Shown piece after piece: positions 46,688 to 58,214 of a stretch of 64,000 nt of DNA (its first letter is position 1; every line of letters starts with the position of its first letter). The position numbers and the translations under genes were made by a program. The stretch comes from Nemophila menziesii (taxonomy: Eukaryota > Streptophyta > Magnoliopsida > Boraginales > Hydrophyllaceae). The stretch covers positions 43,396,233 through 43,460,232 of the forward strand of contig JARWIR010000002.1 of assembly GCA_029959085.1 (NCBI GenBank). The letters are read 5' to 3'. A model generated the notes under the pieces. It made no database searches. It was not told where the DNA came from and saw nothing but the letters and a program-made list of their open reading frames with translations.

Positions 46688-48344
46688 CGACAAAAGAAAG
46701 GCTTAAAGGCTAAAATTTGGCTAAGACGGATAATATTAAATTCAGGGATCGAAGGCCAAAAAGGTTTCATAGGGCTAACAAAGAACTGTCTCTGTCATTT
46801 TCCTATATACACAACTTTCCTCTTGTTCATACCTAAGTGGGTTCTCTACTCATTCAGATCTCACGTTCTACAAACCACTCATTTTCCTTAAGTACAAGTT
46901 TACTTCTTTTGTATTGTTCATTAATTCTTCCTATCAATTACCTCATATTTGCATGCAGTCTAAGTGCGTTTTATACTAACTCCTAAAGTCAACTATTTTC
47001 TATCATAAATTCATAAAAAGCATGCTTTATGGGGGCCTTTAAAATACTCTACAATCAACGCAACCCTTAGATTAATTTTATTGAAAGCATGTAAAACAAA
47101 TAACACAAAAAATTGCGATGAGGCAATGAACCCCACCCAGCCTCAAAAACGATCGTGTCCCCACGACTCGAAAAGACTCAATAAAGCAAATAAACTAATA
47201 AAACAAATGAGAAAAGGATTGGAAAACGTATATGAACCAGCACAAGGCTGGTTTTCATTGTTGCGTTTAGGTTGGGCTCCTCTTGTTGCGTGGTTGGCAT
47301 GTTGAACATTTCTCACTCCACGTAATATGTGTTGCATAAGCTCCAACTCTTTTGTGAGTTTTCATATGGTTGGCAACACCTCGTCATGTTTATCCTCAAA
47401 AATTTTTATTCTTTCAACTACATCTCTCAACACCAAAAGTAATACTAGGTTCTTCGACTTCTTCTTGCTCTTTATGGTATTCTTGACTTTCCAATCTTCG
47501 GCATCTCAATGCACCCCAAACTCGTAACTTCAAATATTCAAAAACTAGAGAAGAGTTTTGAAATTTGATGTTTTGAGGATTTGTAATGAAGGATTATGAT
47601 GATACATGAGATAGGTAATGATTATGTAGTGGATTTGGGAAGGTTTAATGAATAGGATTAAAGCTTTGATGAAGAGGCTTAAGGTTGAAGGAGAAGATTT
47701 CATTGAGTTCTTGAAGGATTTGATGTTAGATGTGTGTTTGGAATGGAATAGGAGAAAGAATTAAATGTCTATAGGTGTTGTAATGGTGTGTTGCAGCTAT
47801 ATAATGGGTTCGTGGTCGTTCATAATGATATCTTGCATGAGAGGCTAGGTTAAAAGAGGGAAAATAGGGTTTCCATGAAGTTTAGGTAGGAATCCTGCTG
47901 GTCGAGCCAGCATACCTGTCAGATGACCGGCTAGCCGGTCCCAATAAAGTACCCCTCGGCAAAAAAACTGATTCCAAAACCCGTGGCCACTAGTTTTTCT
48001 TCGCCGGCTTACCGCTCCCCTAACCGGTATACCAGTCATGCCTTTTATTTTTTCTCCTCGTCTCAGCAATAAACCCGATTCAAAAACCCATGGTCACTGG
48101 TTTTCCCACCGGTATTCCGGTCAGGCTCTGCATATTTTTGTCTTTTTGTTTCATAGAAATCCAAACTCAATTCCTGCACCATTTAACACACTACCTTTCT
48201 CATTTCTTTTTTCTTTAAAAAAAATAAACACTAAGACTCGACAAGTACTTATAATTATACACTAGGAATTGAAACACATAATGCAATAAACTATATACAA
48301 TTGAAATGGCTTTTGTTTAACGTCGTTAAACTCGACGGGTTACC
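46688..48344 (-). mobile_element. 3' non-coding region of outer Athila element X
   Basis: Continues 38173-38767 on the far side of the inserted family-1 element: ggctttagaaaggctcag-like text occurs on both sides of the insertion. It includes the cccacgactcgaaaa box (47160) shared with 41730 and 54835, a decayed region at 47330-47530 equivalent to the 108-codon frame of 55208-55534, and a palindrome patch. No open gene. Confidence 0.7.
47890..48115. repeat. Palindrome patch in element X tail
   Basis: Same position and style as 42870-43125 but with other core sequences: gaccggctagccggtc (47927), aaccggtataccag (48021) and caccggtattccggtc (48107), interleaved with the cccgtggccactagttttt phrase, repeated as cccatggtcactggttttc (about 47980 and 48087). 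Confidence 0.68.
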
Positions 48345-48352
48345 TCTCACAT

Positions 48353-49660
48353 CTATTCGGCTTCAAGGATGTACATTACATCCCAAGGATGTGGATCTAC
48401 CATGCGATTAGTATTCTCACCTACATGATAAAGTTTCAACTAATGTCCATTCACCATGAAGGTGCGCTGCTCGGCTGTGTTTTCAATTTCTATAGCTCCA
48501 TGAGGCGTAACTTTGGTCACCACGAAAGGACCAGACCACTTTGATCTCAACTTACCCGGATAATTGCTGAACTTGGAGTTATACTTGAGGACCATCTGTC
48601 CAACTTTGAATTTCTTTTCACGAATGTGATTATCATGCCATCACTTTGTCTTTTCTTTGTAAAGTTTAGCATTCTCATAGGCATGAAATCGAAACTCATC
48701 AAATTCATTCAGTTTCATCATAAGATTTTTCGCGGCTAAAGTAGGATCCATATTCATCTCCACTATCGCCCAATATGCACCCATTTCAAGCTCAAGAGGT
48801 AAGTGAAAAGCTTTACCATAAACTATGCGATACGGAGATGGACCAACAGGCGTTTTCAATGCAGTACAATAAGCCCACATCGCATCATCTAGTTTCATAG
48901 AACAATCTTTTCGTGTGGGTCCAATAGTCTTATCTAGTATAGATTTGACCTCTTGATTAGAGATCTCAGCTTGACCATTGGCTTGTGGATGATAAGCGGT
49001 AGATACACGATGTCTCACACCATACTTCTCTAGAGCTGTCTTCAGATGCTCGTTCACAAAGTGTGAACCTCCATCACTGATAATAACTCTAGGTGTACCA
49101 TGCCTAGTGAAGATGTGTGATTTTAAGAACTTAATCACTACTCGCGAATCATTATTTGGTAGAGCTACAGCCTCTACCCATTTGGACACATAATTAATAC
49201 CTAATAGGATGTATTGATATCCATTAGATGGTACAAAGGGACTCATGAAATCAATACCCCATACATAAAATATCTCAACTTCAAGAACATTATTACGTGA
49301 CATCTCATCCCTCTTGGATATATTACAGTAAACTGGCATCTTTGACATTTCTTAACATATTCATGACAATCCTTATGTAAAGTAGGCCAATAAAAAACTG
49401 GATTGTAGTACCTTTGCAGCTATAAGATCACCTTTAAAGTGTCCTCCGTATGGTGAATCATGACAACTTGCAACCACTGACCAAACATCTTTCTCAGGTA
49501 TGCATCTTCTCACCATTTGATCACCACATATTTTGTAGAGGAAAGGATCCTCCCAAAAGAACTGTTTAGCACGATGACTTAATCTCTTCCTATCTTGTGA
49601 AGTGTCTCCTTTAGGTAAGTTACCACTCACAATAAGATTCGTGATGTCTGCATACCAAGG
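48353..49660 (-). pseudogene. pol: Athila integrase of element X, decayed
   Basis: The H2C2 zinc-binding region is read from 49660 (VASCHDSPYGGHFKGDLIAAK, 49490-49428), then a slip near 49370. From 49348 a frame of 235 codons carries the catalytic core: first Asp in YVWGIDFMSPF, second in RVIISDGGSHF, Glu in ANGQAEISNQEVKSIL. All three catalytic residues are present. Past the TGA at 48641-48643 the same frame continues with HDNHIREKKFKVGQMVL and KWSGPFVVTKVTPHGAIEI, the usual gypsy C-terminal region. It passes one more in-frame TAG near 48439 and ends at 48353. Only one frameshift and two nonsense codons separate this from a complete integrase. Confidence 0.88.
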
Positions 49661-49665
49661 AGTAT
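49661..49665 (+). repeat. 5-bp target duplication left of solo LTR
   Basis: gagta, repeated at 51526-51530. The unoccupied form is at 57534-57545 (ccaaggagtacc). Confidence 0.88.
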
Positions 49666-51525
49666 GGCGGGTCCTGGTGTGTTATTAAATTAAGTACGTA
49701 AACAAAGGCACCACAATTACCGCAAGTGTACGGTTGTCCAAGTAATACTCCAATAAATCGGGTTTCGTTCTTAGGGACGGATTAGGTTCAACTCCAGTAT
49801 TAATCAGATAGTAAGAATCATTGTTTAACAGAAAAGTATAATAATATGATTTTTGTTTTGTTTTTCTAATAACTAAGATGCAAATAAATAAAGACTAAAA
49901 TTAAATAACTAGAAAAGAAATAATGTAAGTAAAAGACGACTTCTGATATGAGAGATACTTGAGTCTCGCAAAAAATCCTCCTAATTACTATAATCTATGC
50001 TATGTTTAAGGATAGAATTGATATTATAATATTAGTCGGGACTCTAATATCTCCTAGCCCCCTGTCGGGTGGACCTAGGAGCTATCCTAAAGTCCTATAA
50101 ACACATGTATGGTCGAATATGCCTCTTCGGATGATAAGAATTTACCTCTTTGGCTATGTAACTAGTTAAGCCTGTCGGTCAAATTAAGCCTGTCGGTCAA
50201 TAACGGACATTACACAGGTATTACCTAGATCTGTATTCAAACCCCCCTGTCGGATGATCACTTCGCCACTAAAGTGAATAGCCCAAATACTAACAGCTAA
50301 TTCTAGTTGCGCGGAAAAGAATTAGTATATAAGAACAAAGTAATATCCAATATTTAATTCTCAACTCAAATTAAATCATACAATCCCAAATTCAAAACAT
50401 AAGTTAAGTTAATTAGGGTTCATCCCTTTACTGCGATTCTCAAGTATATAAAAGTTTAGCTCATAGCAATATTAAAGACTGAAACTAAATAGAAAGACAT
50501 CATATTTAATTACAGAAAAGAAATGGTAACCTAAGGTTAGGATGACTTTTTATTAGAAGAATAGAATTCCTCTAGCTCTAGCTTCTCCTCTTCTGTCTTG
50601 CTCTTGAAGACTTTGACTCCCTCTCTCTAAAGATGTTATGAATTGAATAAAATATGAGAGGTGGTTCTGACTCTCTCTCTCTAAAGATGTATATAATGAA
50701 TAATAATTGAGAGGTGCTGAATAATGAGGTCTAAGGGATGTATTTATAGGTGTTAGCAAGCTCTAGGTTGAATTTACTTGGAGTGGAAGACAAGGCAAGA
50801 ACTCTTAAATTCGTAGCCGTAAAATCTAGGAAAGGTAAGATTTTGCTGCTGATTTGTTTTGGTAATATCTCCTTCAATACTTATCCGTTTAAGGCGTTCC
50901 AATATATGAAACCGCTTTTCTCGGAAAGCTCTTTCCAATGGTTTAGACCAATCGCCCAAATTCCTAGCCAATCATAAGTTATGGACTCGTCTTTGAAACG
51001 TGACTGGAATTTCAGATTCATAAGGCAGCTTTATCTTTTCCTTATTTGGATATATCCTTTCTAAATCTTCTTATTTTCATGTAAATCTTCTTTCCTTTGC
51101 TTATTTTACTTGACTTGGTCTCTAATTAATTACCATATATATTTTAAAGCTTCACAATAAAAAAAAATTAAAATGCATATTCTTTAAAAAGAATAAATCA
51201 ATAATTCATAAAATAGAAATAGGAAGTACACTCTAAAAATAGAAACTCGAGTAAAAACATTTCCTAACACACTAAAATACACTAAGACTTTAATTCTCAC
51301 TTCTCCTCCTTGGATTGGTCTTTCATGAAATCCAGGAACCTACTAACTTTGCACTAAAAACAATCAAATTTACGCACAAAAGCTCTAAAACTTCAAATAG
51401 TCAATTTCCAAGGGAAGAAAGTGCAATATAATCAAATAAGCCTAAAAGTCTATCGAATAAGTCATATATTCACCTAAAAGGATGTCTCCAAGGGGCTAAT
51501 AATTATAACAAACAGGGAGACCTCA
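49666..51525 (-). repeat. Family-2 Athila-like solo LTR
   Basis: TG...CA termini (tggcgggtcctgg to gggagacctca), 1860 bp, with perfect gagta duplications on both sides and no internal region. Its left 170 bp align with the partial LTR at 63375-64000 (gggtcctggtgtg, ggtttcgttct, ggacgg). Characteristic boxes are cccctgtcgggtggacctag (50061) and cctgtcggtc (50172, 50193). It interrupts the integrase/RNase H part of X and left the copy at 57360 onward untouched. It arises by recombination between the two LTRs of a complete element. Confidence 0.92.
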
Positions 51526-51530
51526 GAGTA
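51526..51530 (+). repeat. 5-bp target duplication right of solo LTR
   Basis: gagta, identical to 49661-49665; the coding match to the copy at 57538 resumes immediately (gtaccatcgtatatg). Confidence 0.88.
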
Positions 51531-52223
51531 CCATCGTATATGTAAAATAAACTCTCATCAGGAAACTCTTCTCGGACAAACTCAGAACCACTGTGAAACT
51601 CAGAACCTTCAAGTCGAGACAAATGATCTGCAGCTGGATTATCACAACCCTTTCGATCTCGAATTTCTAAATCAAATTCTTATAACAATAACACCCATCT
51701 GATTAAACTTGGCTTAGCATCGTTCTTTTCCATAAGGTATTTAAAAACAGAATGATCGGTAAACACAACAACTTTCGCCCCAAGTAGATAGGAACGAAAT
51801 TTGTCAAATGCATACACTACAACTAGTAGCTCTTTCTCAGTTACATTTTAATTTATTTGAGAACATGTAAAGACCTTACTAGCATAATAGATGGAATGAA
51901 ATACCTTATCTTTTATCTGACCTAAAACAACACCCTTAGCAAGATCACTAGCATCACACATAACTTCAAAAGGAACCTTCTAATCAGGAGGTAATATAAT
52001 AGATGCAGAAATACGCTTCTCCTTAACCTCTTGAAATGCCACCATGCAAGATTCATCAAAAAGGAATTTGGCGTTCTTTTCGAGTAAGTTACACAATGTT
52101 TTAGCGATCTTAGAGAAGTCCTTGATGAAATGTCGGTAAAAACCAGCATGACCCAAAAACCTTTTTACCCCTTTAACAAAAATCAAAGGGGGAGAGTCTT
52201 AATTACCTCAATCTTAGCGCGAT
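51531..52223 (-). pseudogene. pol: Element X RT thumb and RNase H, copy next to LTR C
   Basis: From 52223 the text starts NRAKIEVIKTLPP, then VKRFLGHAGFYRHFIKDFSK, LLEKNAKFLFDESCMVAFQ and SASIILPPD. A TAG at 51970-51972 follows (where a Trp normally precedes the PFEVMCDAS segment). The RNase H part follows with its first Asp (CDASD), an extra TAA near 51850, then TDHSVFKYL and [10 protein letters not shown]. The RT palm and catalytic FMDD are not here; they lie beyond LTR D at 59873. A frame near 52186 is the longest open piece. Inactive. Confidence 0.82.
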
Positions 52224-53665
52224 TGGTGTCGCCTAAGTTGTGATTAAATAATATGTAAATAAACGCAAATAAACACCCTAGGCTGAGCACGGTTCTACAA
52301 GTATTACAGGACGTATGCAAGTTTTAATGATAAGAAGATTCGTTCCTCAGAGACTACAAAAGTTAGAGAGAACTTATGCAAATTATGAAGTGCAGGATTA
52401 GTAGAAAAGAAAGATATATTTTTATTTGGTTTTTAAAGAGAAAATTAAACTACTAAATTAAAAGACAGAAAATTGAATAAGCTAAGAACAAATATTATGA
52501 TAGTTTAGCCTGACTAATTAGCAAGTAATCCCCACTAGTTTTTCCGTTCTAAACATGTAAGGGAGAATCATGTAGTATTTCAATAGTTGGTTTCAATTGC
52601 ACTAGGTAGTTTTAAATAGGGCTTACCTATGTCAATAAGAACCTAAGCAAACTTTTCCTGTAATTAATTAAGTAGCAATACACTAAACCAAAATGACTAT
52701 CTAGTAAGGTTGACTTGTCAAGTCTAAACCTTACACTAGACGTTATGTGCTAATCCTATAGTTAAATACACCGTTGTCAATAATTATCTAATTATTATGA
52801 ATGTAATCCTATATGGATGCAGTCCGCAAAGAAACCAGAATATAAATCCAACACATAAACAGAGAAATTAAAACATAGACCAAAACTAGGGTTCATACAT
52901 ATATATTCTAAAACTCAAGCTAAATATAAATAATTCATACTAATTAAATAAAAGAAAAGAATTACAGAATTGAAGGTTGAAGAAAACATAATTGATGCAC
53001 AACTCCTTCCAGACTTCTCTTCTTGATTTGTAGCTTCTTCCTGGCTTAAGGTTTAGCCAAGGATGATTTTCTAATGACAAGAGGTTGTATTTATAGTGTA
53101 TAGGAAGACCTAATTCGTTTTCTTGAAGGAGAAGGTAAATAATGGACTCCTAGCCCAACTCAAATTCGTAACCCTAAAATATGAGATCAACCCCGTTTTT
53201 GTTATGGTGCTAACAGCTTCAATACCTATCTATTTGACGCGTATGAGTAGTCGAAATTCATCGTCTCGGAAAGATTTCTAACTTTTCTCTTGACCATTAT
53301 TTCAAATTCTTCACCTATTTTGAGATATAAGCTGATTTGTGGTCGTAGGTGCTGGAATTAAGATTTACTTGATAACTTTATCTTTCCATATTTTAGCTTT
53401 AGTTTCCTTATCTCCAATTTTCATGTTCATCCCCTTTCCTTTAGCTCTTAGAATTAACTTGGACTCTAATTAATTACCATATATCTTTAAAGTTTCACAC
53501 TAAATAAATAATTAAACACAATATGCTCTAAAAAAATAAATAATTAATTCAAGACACAAAATAGGAAAGTGTACTAAATCATGATAAAATCGACCGATAC
53601 TCTAATAAGTACACCTAAAATGATTTCTCCAGCAAGATTAATTCTTCACAAATGGGGTGACATCA
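52224..53665 (-). repeat. Family-1 LTR C
   Basis: TG...CA (tggtgtcgcc to ggggtgacatca), 1442 bp. The PPT follows on its right, so it is the 3' LTR of a family-1 element whose interior is 53666-57355. Its left flank gcgat (52219-52223) is in the RT reading frame of X and is the same as the left flank of LTR D. Confidence 0.88.
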
Positions 53666-55207
53666 AGACCGCCAACTCAAAGTTGTATCGTCCCGATACA
53701 ATAAAAATAAAGAATAGTAGGGAAGTCAAGAAAACAAGAAGAAGAAGTAGGAGGAGAATAAGAACAAAACATAATAAAGTGAGGCTTCGGGACGGTGTGT
53801 TACATTTGGATAATGAAAAGTGAGCTTTTGGCTCTCTCCTCACATTCCATCAACGAATCGCCCTAGAGCTTGAGTTTTCACTCGAAGATGTTCTCACTCA
53901 ACCCAATTTTTGATACTTTTGATGTGCATCCCCAATAATCCCAAATAAAACCTTTTATGATGATATACAAATTCCATTTGCCGGTCCGAATATATATTTT
54001 TTTCATATCAATTTTTTTTTATTTTGTATAGTTATGACTCTCTTTTTGATGTTCGAGATATCACGCTATTTTTTCATATATATTTTTTTCTTTTTCAATT
54101 TAAATCTAGCTCGTAGCTTCCTTTTCATTCACTATTACCACCGCAAAGGGTTACAATATTAACTTTTTCATCATCAATAAAATCACAATTACAATTTCCT
54201 AAACCCTATGTTCCCCAATGATGAAACCCACCACCCCAAACTCAATCTCTAAAAATGATTTGTCTCATGTTTTGCGATTTGAGTGCGCGTCATATAGATA
54301 AGTACTACAAACTAAGGGTATGGATTATGATGTGGTTAAATAAAAGGCTTTAGAAAGGCTCAGAGGGGCTAAGACGGATAATTATTAATAATAATTAATA
54401 AAATGGGTGAGTAGGTATAAAAGGCTTCAAGTGGCTTCAATATGAAAGAATGCCTTGTTCATTTTTCTAACTATCTGATTTTGTTATTTTTTCACTAAAA
54501 GTTCATAGATAAGCGGGTTTTCAACTAATGTCAAACCTCACGTTCTACACACCAAATAACTCTCCCTAAGTTTGAACGTAACTTCTTAGCATTGCTCATT
54601 AATTTTTCTATCTTTTATTTTCTTGTTTTCATACATGCATGCTAAACATATTTGTAACATCTTTCAAAAACATACTACATACTATCATTAACATAATTAA
54701 ATCATGGTCAATTAGGTACATTCAACATATTCTATGCCAATTTCAACCTCAAAATTTAAATTTTATGAAAAAACCAAAAAAGGAAGATGAGGACAACGAA
54801 TCCCCACCCCCAACTCAAAAGTGAGTCGTGTCCCTACGACTAGAAAATGACTCAATAAAGAAATAATATTTAAAATTAGCACACATATTGCACATAAAGA
54901 AATGGTAGGGAAGAAAGAAAACATACTCTTCGAGACTATTACCTCGCCTTATTGACCAAGTGTGTCTCCTTCACCCAATTTCTTATTCGCTGTCCGATCA
55001 AGACACGTGATCATAGTAGGATATTGCTTTAAATAACGACATGGGAGAGATCGAAAATCGTATCACCTCCTCATAGATCAACTGTGCCACATCTTCTTCT
55101 TCTCTTCACAAAATACAATTTATAATTCACAAACCAACCCAAGATTTCTCTAATCTCCAAGAAAGGTTTTGTATTTTCCTTTACCAACTTCTTCTTCAAA
55201 TACTTTC

Positions 55208-55534
55208 TCATAAGCAACAAGGTAGTTCCTTTAATTGTTTCTTCAGAGAAGCTATCATTGCCTTTGAAGCTTTCTCTTTTTCTTCAGGTGTAATGTCTTC
55301 GATTTGTAGAAGTTGTGTTGTTTTCTTCACGAAAGTTGGAACCTTTTTTCCCATTGAATCAAACACAGCTAGCTGACCTCTCTTCTCTTGACCTGTTTCA
55401 CCCTTTGTGTTGGAATTAGAACTTTTCTCACTTGATTTATTCTCACTAGAACCCAATCCCTTGCTTTTCTTCATGTCCCTTACAGTAGATAATGTTTCTG
55501 TTCTTTTAATCATCTCAATTGACCCCCAACTCAA
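55208..55534 (-). CDS. Unrecognised 108-residue open frame in Athila tail
   Basis: The frame (MSWGSIEMIKRTETLSTVRD start) is rich in Lys, Ser and Glu: KKSKGLGSSENKSSEKSSNS, GETGQEKRGQ, then EEKEKASKAMIASLKKQLKE. No signal peptide or membrane span is visible. It occupies the place between pol and the 3' LTR where Athila elements carry a third, sometimes env-like, frame, but it does not look like an envelope protein. The complete element has the same text broken by stops around 42160-42440, and X has a worse version at 47330-47530. It may be the remnant of a longer third ORF or a chance survivor. I do not recognise a family. Confidence 0.4.
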   Translation of the reverse strand: MSWGSIEMIKRTETLSTVRDMKKSKGLGSSENKSSEKSSNSNTKGETGQEKRGQLAVFDSMGKKVPTFVKKTTQLLQIEDITPEEKEKASKAMIASLKKQLKELPCCL

Positions 55535-55949
55535 AGCTTTAACTACTCTTGAAATTTGACACTCTTGATTATTGGTTGAACAATCTTTATTTGGGTTAGG
55601 AAAGGTGTTTTAATGATGATTCTCTATATGAGTAAGATTGATTCTTCATGCGTTGGTATGGATTTAAGAAATTGTTGGATGAAATTTTGGAAATTTAAGC
55701 TTTTGATTCTTGGATTCAATGTGTTTTGGTAAAACTTGGGTGGTTGAATGTTCTTTGTAATGATGTGGAGAAAGGATTGGATGTGTTTTTATGGTGATTG
55801 GGTAGTGTTTTGATGTTTAGGGAAGGTTTGATGAAGCTTTAATGGAGTAGAGAGAGGTTTGGGGAAGAAAGAGATGCTTAAGGATTGTAAAGTTTGTAAT
55901 AGACCAACCTCTTCTTCCTTATGACCTGAAAAAGCGGAATTTTATTTCT

Positions 55950-56220
55950 CCAGCAGTGTCGGGCGGCATCCCGGCCGTAGGGCCCGGTATACCAGAGCTA
56001 CTGTTCTTCCAGATTCATGCTTCGTCAAAAAACCCGTGATGTGAACCCGTGAGCTCGGATTTTTTATCTGTCCGGTATTCCGGAGGCATGGCCCGGCATA
56101 CCGGAGTTGGCCTCCTTCGAAATTTGACTTTCTGGATTGAACACGTGGCGACACCCGTGGGCTCGGGTTTTCTGACCTGCGGTATACCGCCGGTAAGGCC
56201 CGGTATTCCGTTGGCAGGTC
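55950..56220. repeat. GGTATACC palindrome array, second family-1 element
   Basis: Three units of about 105 bp matching 42870-43125. Cores: ggcggcatcccggccg (55962), cccggtataccagagc (55983), gtccggtattccggag (56071) with cccggcataccggag (56094), and gcggtataccgccgg (56179) with cccggtattccgttgg (56198). Frames on both strands through it (55942-56154, 56049-56333, 56064-56270) are products of the repeat. Confidence 0.78.
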
Positions 56221-56433
56221 AGAATATTTCCAAAAAAATCCGTTTTTTCTCCCAAACTCGATGTCTTCAATACCTGAACATCAAAAACACTAATACCTTT
56301 CTCAAATATGCAATATCAAATAAAAATAACTAAACTAAACATGAATTAAAAACCTAAAAATGTAAAACTTGCGGGTTGTCTCCCGTATAGCACTTTTATT
56401 TAAAGTCTTTTAAAGTTAGACGTGTTACCTCAA

Positions 56434-57355
56434 TTAAGAATGACAAAATTTAAATCCCTTGCCTCTAACTCCCACAAACTTTTCAGATCTATTCTTTGTA
56501 GCAATGGATGGTTTCATCCATAAGTTCTGGGGTGTTTGCGCGTCTTGTGGTAACTTTATTTCGTTTGTAGCATTACACTCCTCTGGCAATCCATTCGTCT
56601 CTCGTTTGTTAGAAAGAATGTACTTCATGAACTTACGATATTTTGTTATTCTTGTGAGAGGTTCTACAAATGGGATATTGATTTTTAACTCGTTCACCAT
56701 GTCAAGAAACTTCTTGAATTCTTTTTCATTGTTCTGCTTTTTGACACGTGACGGAAATGGTGGAGGAGGACTTGTGTTGGTTACCACTGGTCTCTCTTTC
56801 TTTTCTGGTGTCTTCTCTGGGACACTTGTTTGTTCAATTACCTCTCCCACCTTGTCTTCAATTGTGTCTTCAACCACTTTTTCAGGAATAGAGATTGGTT
56901 CTAGTTCTACTCTAGGTGGAGGTAATTGTTTTCCACTTCTTAATTTAACTGCATGACGGCAATAGTATCACTATGGAGTTTCCCTTTTGGCCTATTTTGC
57001 ATTGCACTCGCCATTTGTGATATAGCATGCTCAAGATTCTTGATTACCTTGGACTGGGTTTGGATTCTTTGCTGGCTCATCTTCATATTTTCTTCAACTA
57101 GTTTCATCATTGACATACTTGAATTCAAACTCGATGGTTGCTTTTGTGTAGCTTGTTGCATTGAATATTGAGGTGGTTCTTGATAAGCTTCTTTATAAAC
57201 TGGAGCTTCTTGATAGATTTCTTTGTAAATCAGTGCTTCTTGATAGATAGGTTGTGGTGGATAGTAAGATTGAGGTCGAGGTTGATAATAAGTCTCTTGA
57301 TTTCTGACCCAATTTTGATTTTGTGGGGGCTGATAATTAGCGTCTCTTGATTTCC
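56434..57355 (-). pseudogene. gag: Family-1 gag, C-terminal part, truncated
   Basis: Two frames cover it. The first (57362-56940) has a YQPRPQSYYPPQP linker, three copies of a YQEAP-YKE-like decapeptide, and the helix MSQQRIQTQSKVIKNLEHAI. The second (56877-56434) has EKTPEKKE, FKKFLDMVNELKINIPFVE, KYILSNKRETNGLPEECNA and TNEIKLPQD, then the family-specific tail (NLWMKPSIATKNRSEKFVG...). The protease that should follow in Athila is absent, at the same residue as in the complete element. The N-terminal half with the gag core and knuckle is lost at the junction near 57355. Confidence 0.8.
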
Positions 57356-58214
57356 AACCCAAACATCTTTCTCAGGTATGCATCTTCTCACTATTTGATC
57401 ACTACATATTTCGTAGAGGAAAGGATCCTCCCAAAGAACTGTTTAGCACGATGACTTAATCTCTTCCTATCTTGTGAAGTGGCTCCTTCAGGGAAGTTAC
57501 CACTCACAATAAGATTCGCGATGTCTGCATACCAAGGAGTACCATCGTATATGGAAAATAAACTCTCATCAGGAAACTATTCTCGGACCAAATCAGAACC
57601 TTCAAGTCGAGACAAATGTTCTGCAACTGGATTATCACACCCTTTTCGATCTCGAATTTCTAAGTCAAATTCTTGTAACAATAACACCCATCTGATTAAA
57701 CGTGGCTTAGCATCTTTCTTTTCCATATGGTATTTAAAAGCAGAATGATCGGTAAACACAACTTTCGCCCCAAGTAGATAGGAACGAAATTTGTTAAATG
57801 CATACACTACAACTAGTAGCTCTTTCTCAGTTACAGTATAATTTATTTGAGAACTTGTAAAAACCTTACTAGCATAATAGATGGAATGAAATACCTTATC
57901 TTTTCTCTGACCCAAAATAACACCCATAGCAAGATCACTAGCATCACACATAACTTCAAACGGAATCTTCTAATCAGGAGGTAATACAATAGATGCAGAA
58001 ATAAGCTTCTCCTTAATATCTTGAAATGCCACCATGCAAGCTTCATCAAAAATGAATTTGGCATCCTTTTCGAGTAAGTTACACAATGTCTTAGCGATCT
58101 TAGAGAAGTCCTTGATGAAACCTCGGTAATAACCAGCATGACCCAAAAAGCTTCTTACCCCTTTAACAGAAATCGAAGGGGGAAGAGTCTTAATTACCTC
58201 AATATTAGCGCGAT
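57356..58214 (-). pseudogene. pol: Element X RT thumb, RNase H and integrase zinc region, copy next to LTR D
   Basis: Same order and sequence as 49485-49660 plus 51531-52223, but uninterrupted. From 58214: NIEVIKTLPPSISVKGVRSF, LGHAGYYRGFIKDFSK, FDEACMVAFQ and SASIVLPPD, then TAG at 57970-57972. The RNase H frame 57951-57577 follows: first Asp in [10 protein letters not shown], Glu in [10 protein letters not shown], Asp in [11 protein letters not shown], ending [17 protein letters not shown]. Further on the H2C2 lead-in is cut at about 57360. The shared TAG shows that both copies come from one already mutated pol. Confidence 0.85.

Larger units (their letters stand above)
53666..57355 (-). 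mobile_element. Second family-1 element, interior, 5' truncated
   Basis: Parallel to 40292-44170 of the complete element: PPT (53666-53684), tail, 108-codon frame, palindrome array, gag C-terminal part. It stops at about 57345-57362 in the middle of gag; X pol follows. The first half of gag, the PBS and the normal 5' LTR are missing at this point. Divergence from the complete element is visible in every line. Confidence 0.82.

Noticed and set aside
56459..56956. Plus-strand open frame of 165 codons
   Set aside because: Antisense shadow of the family-1 gag C-terminus.
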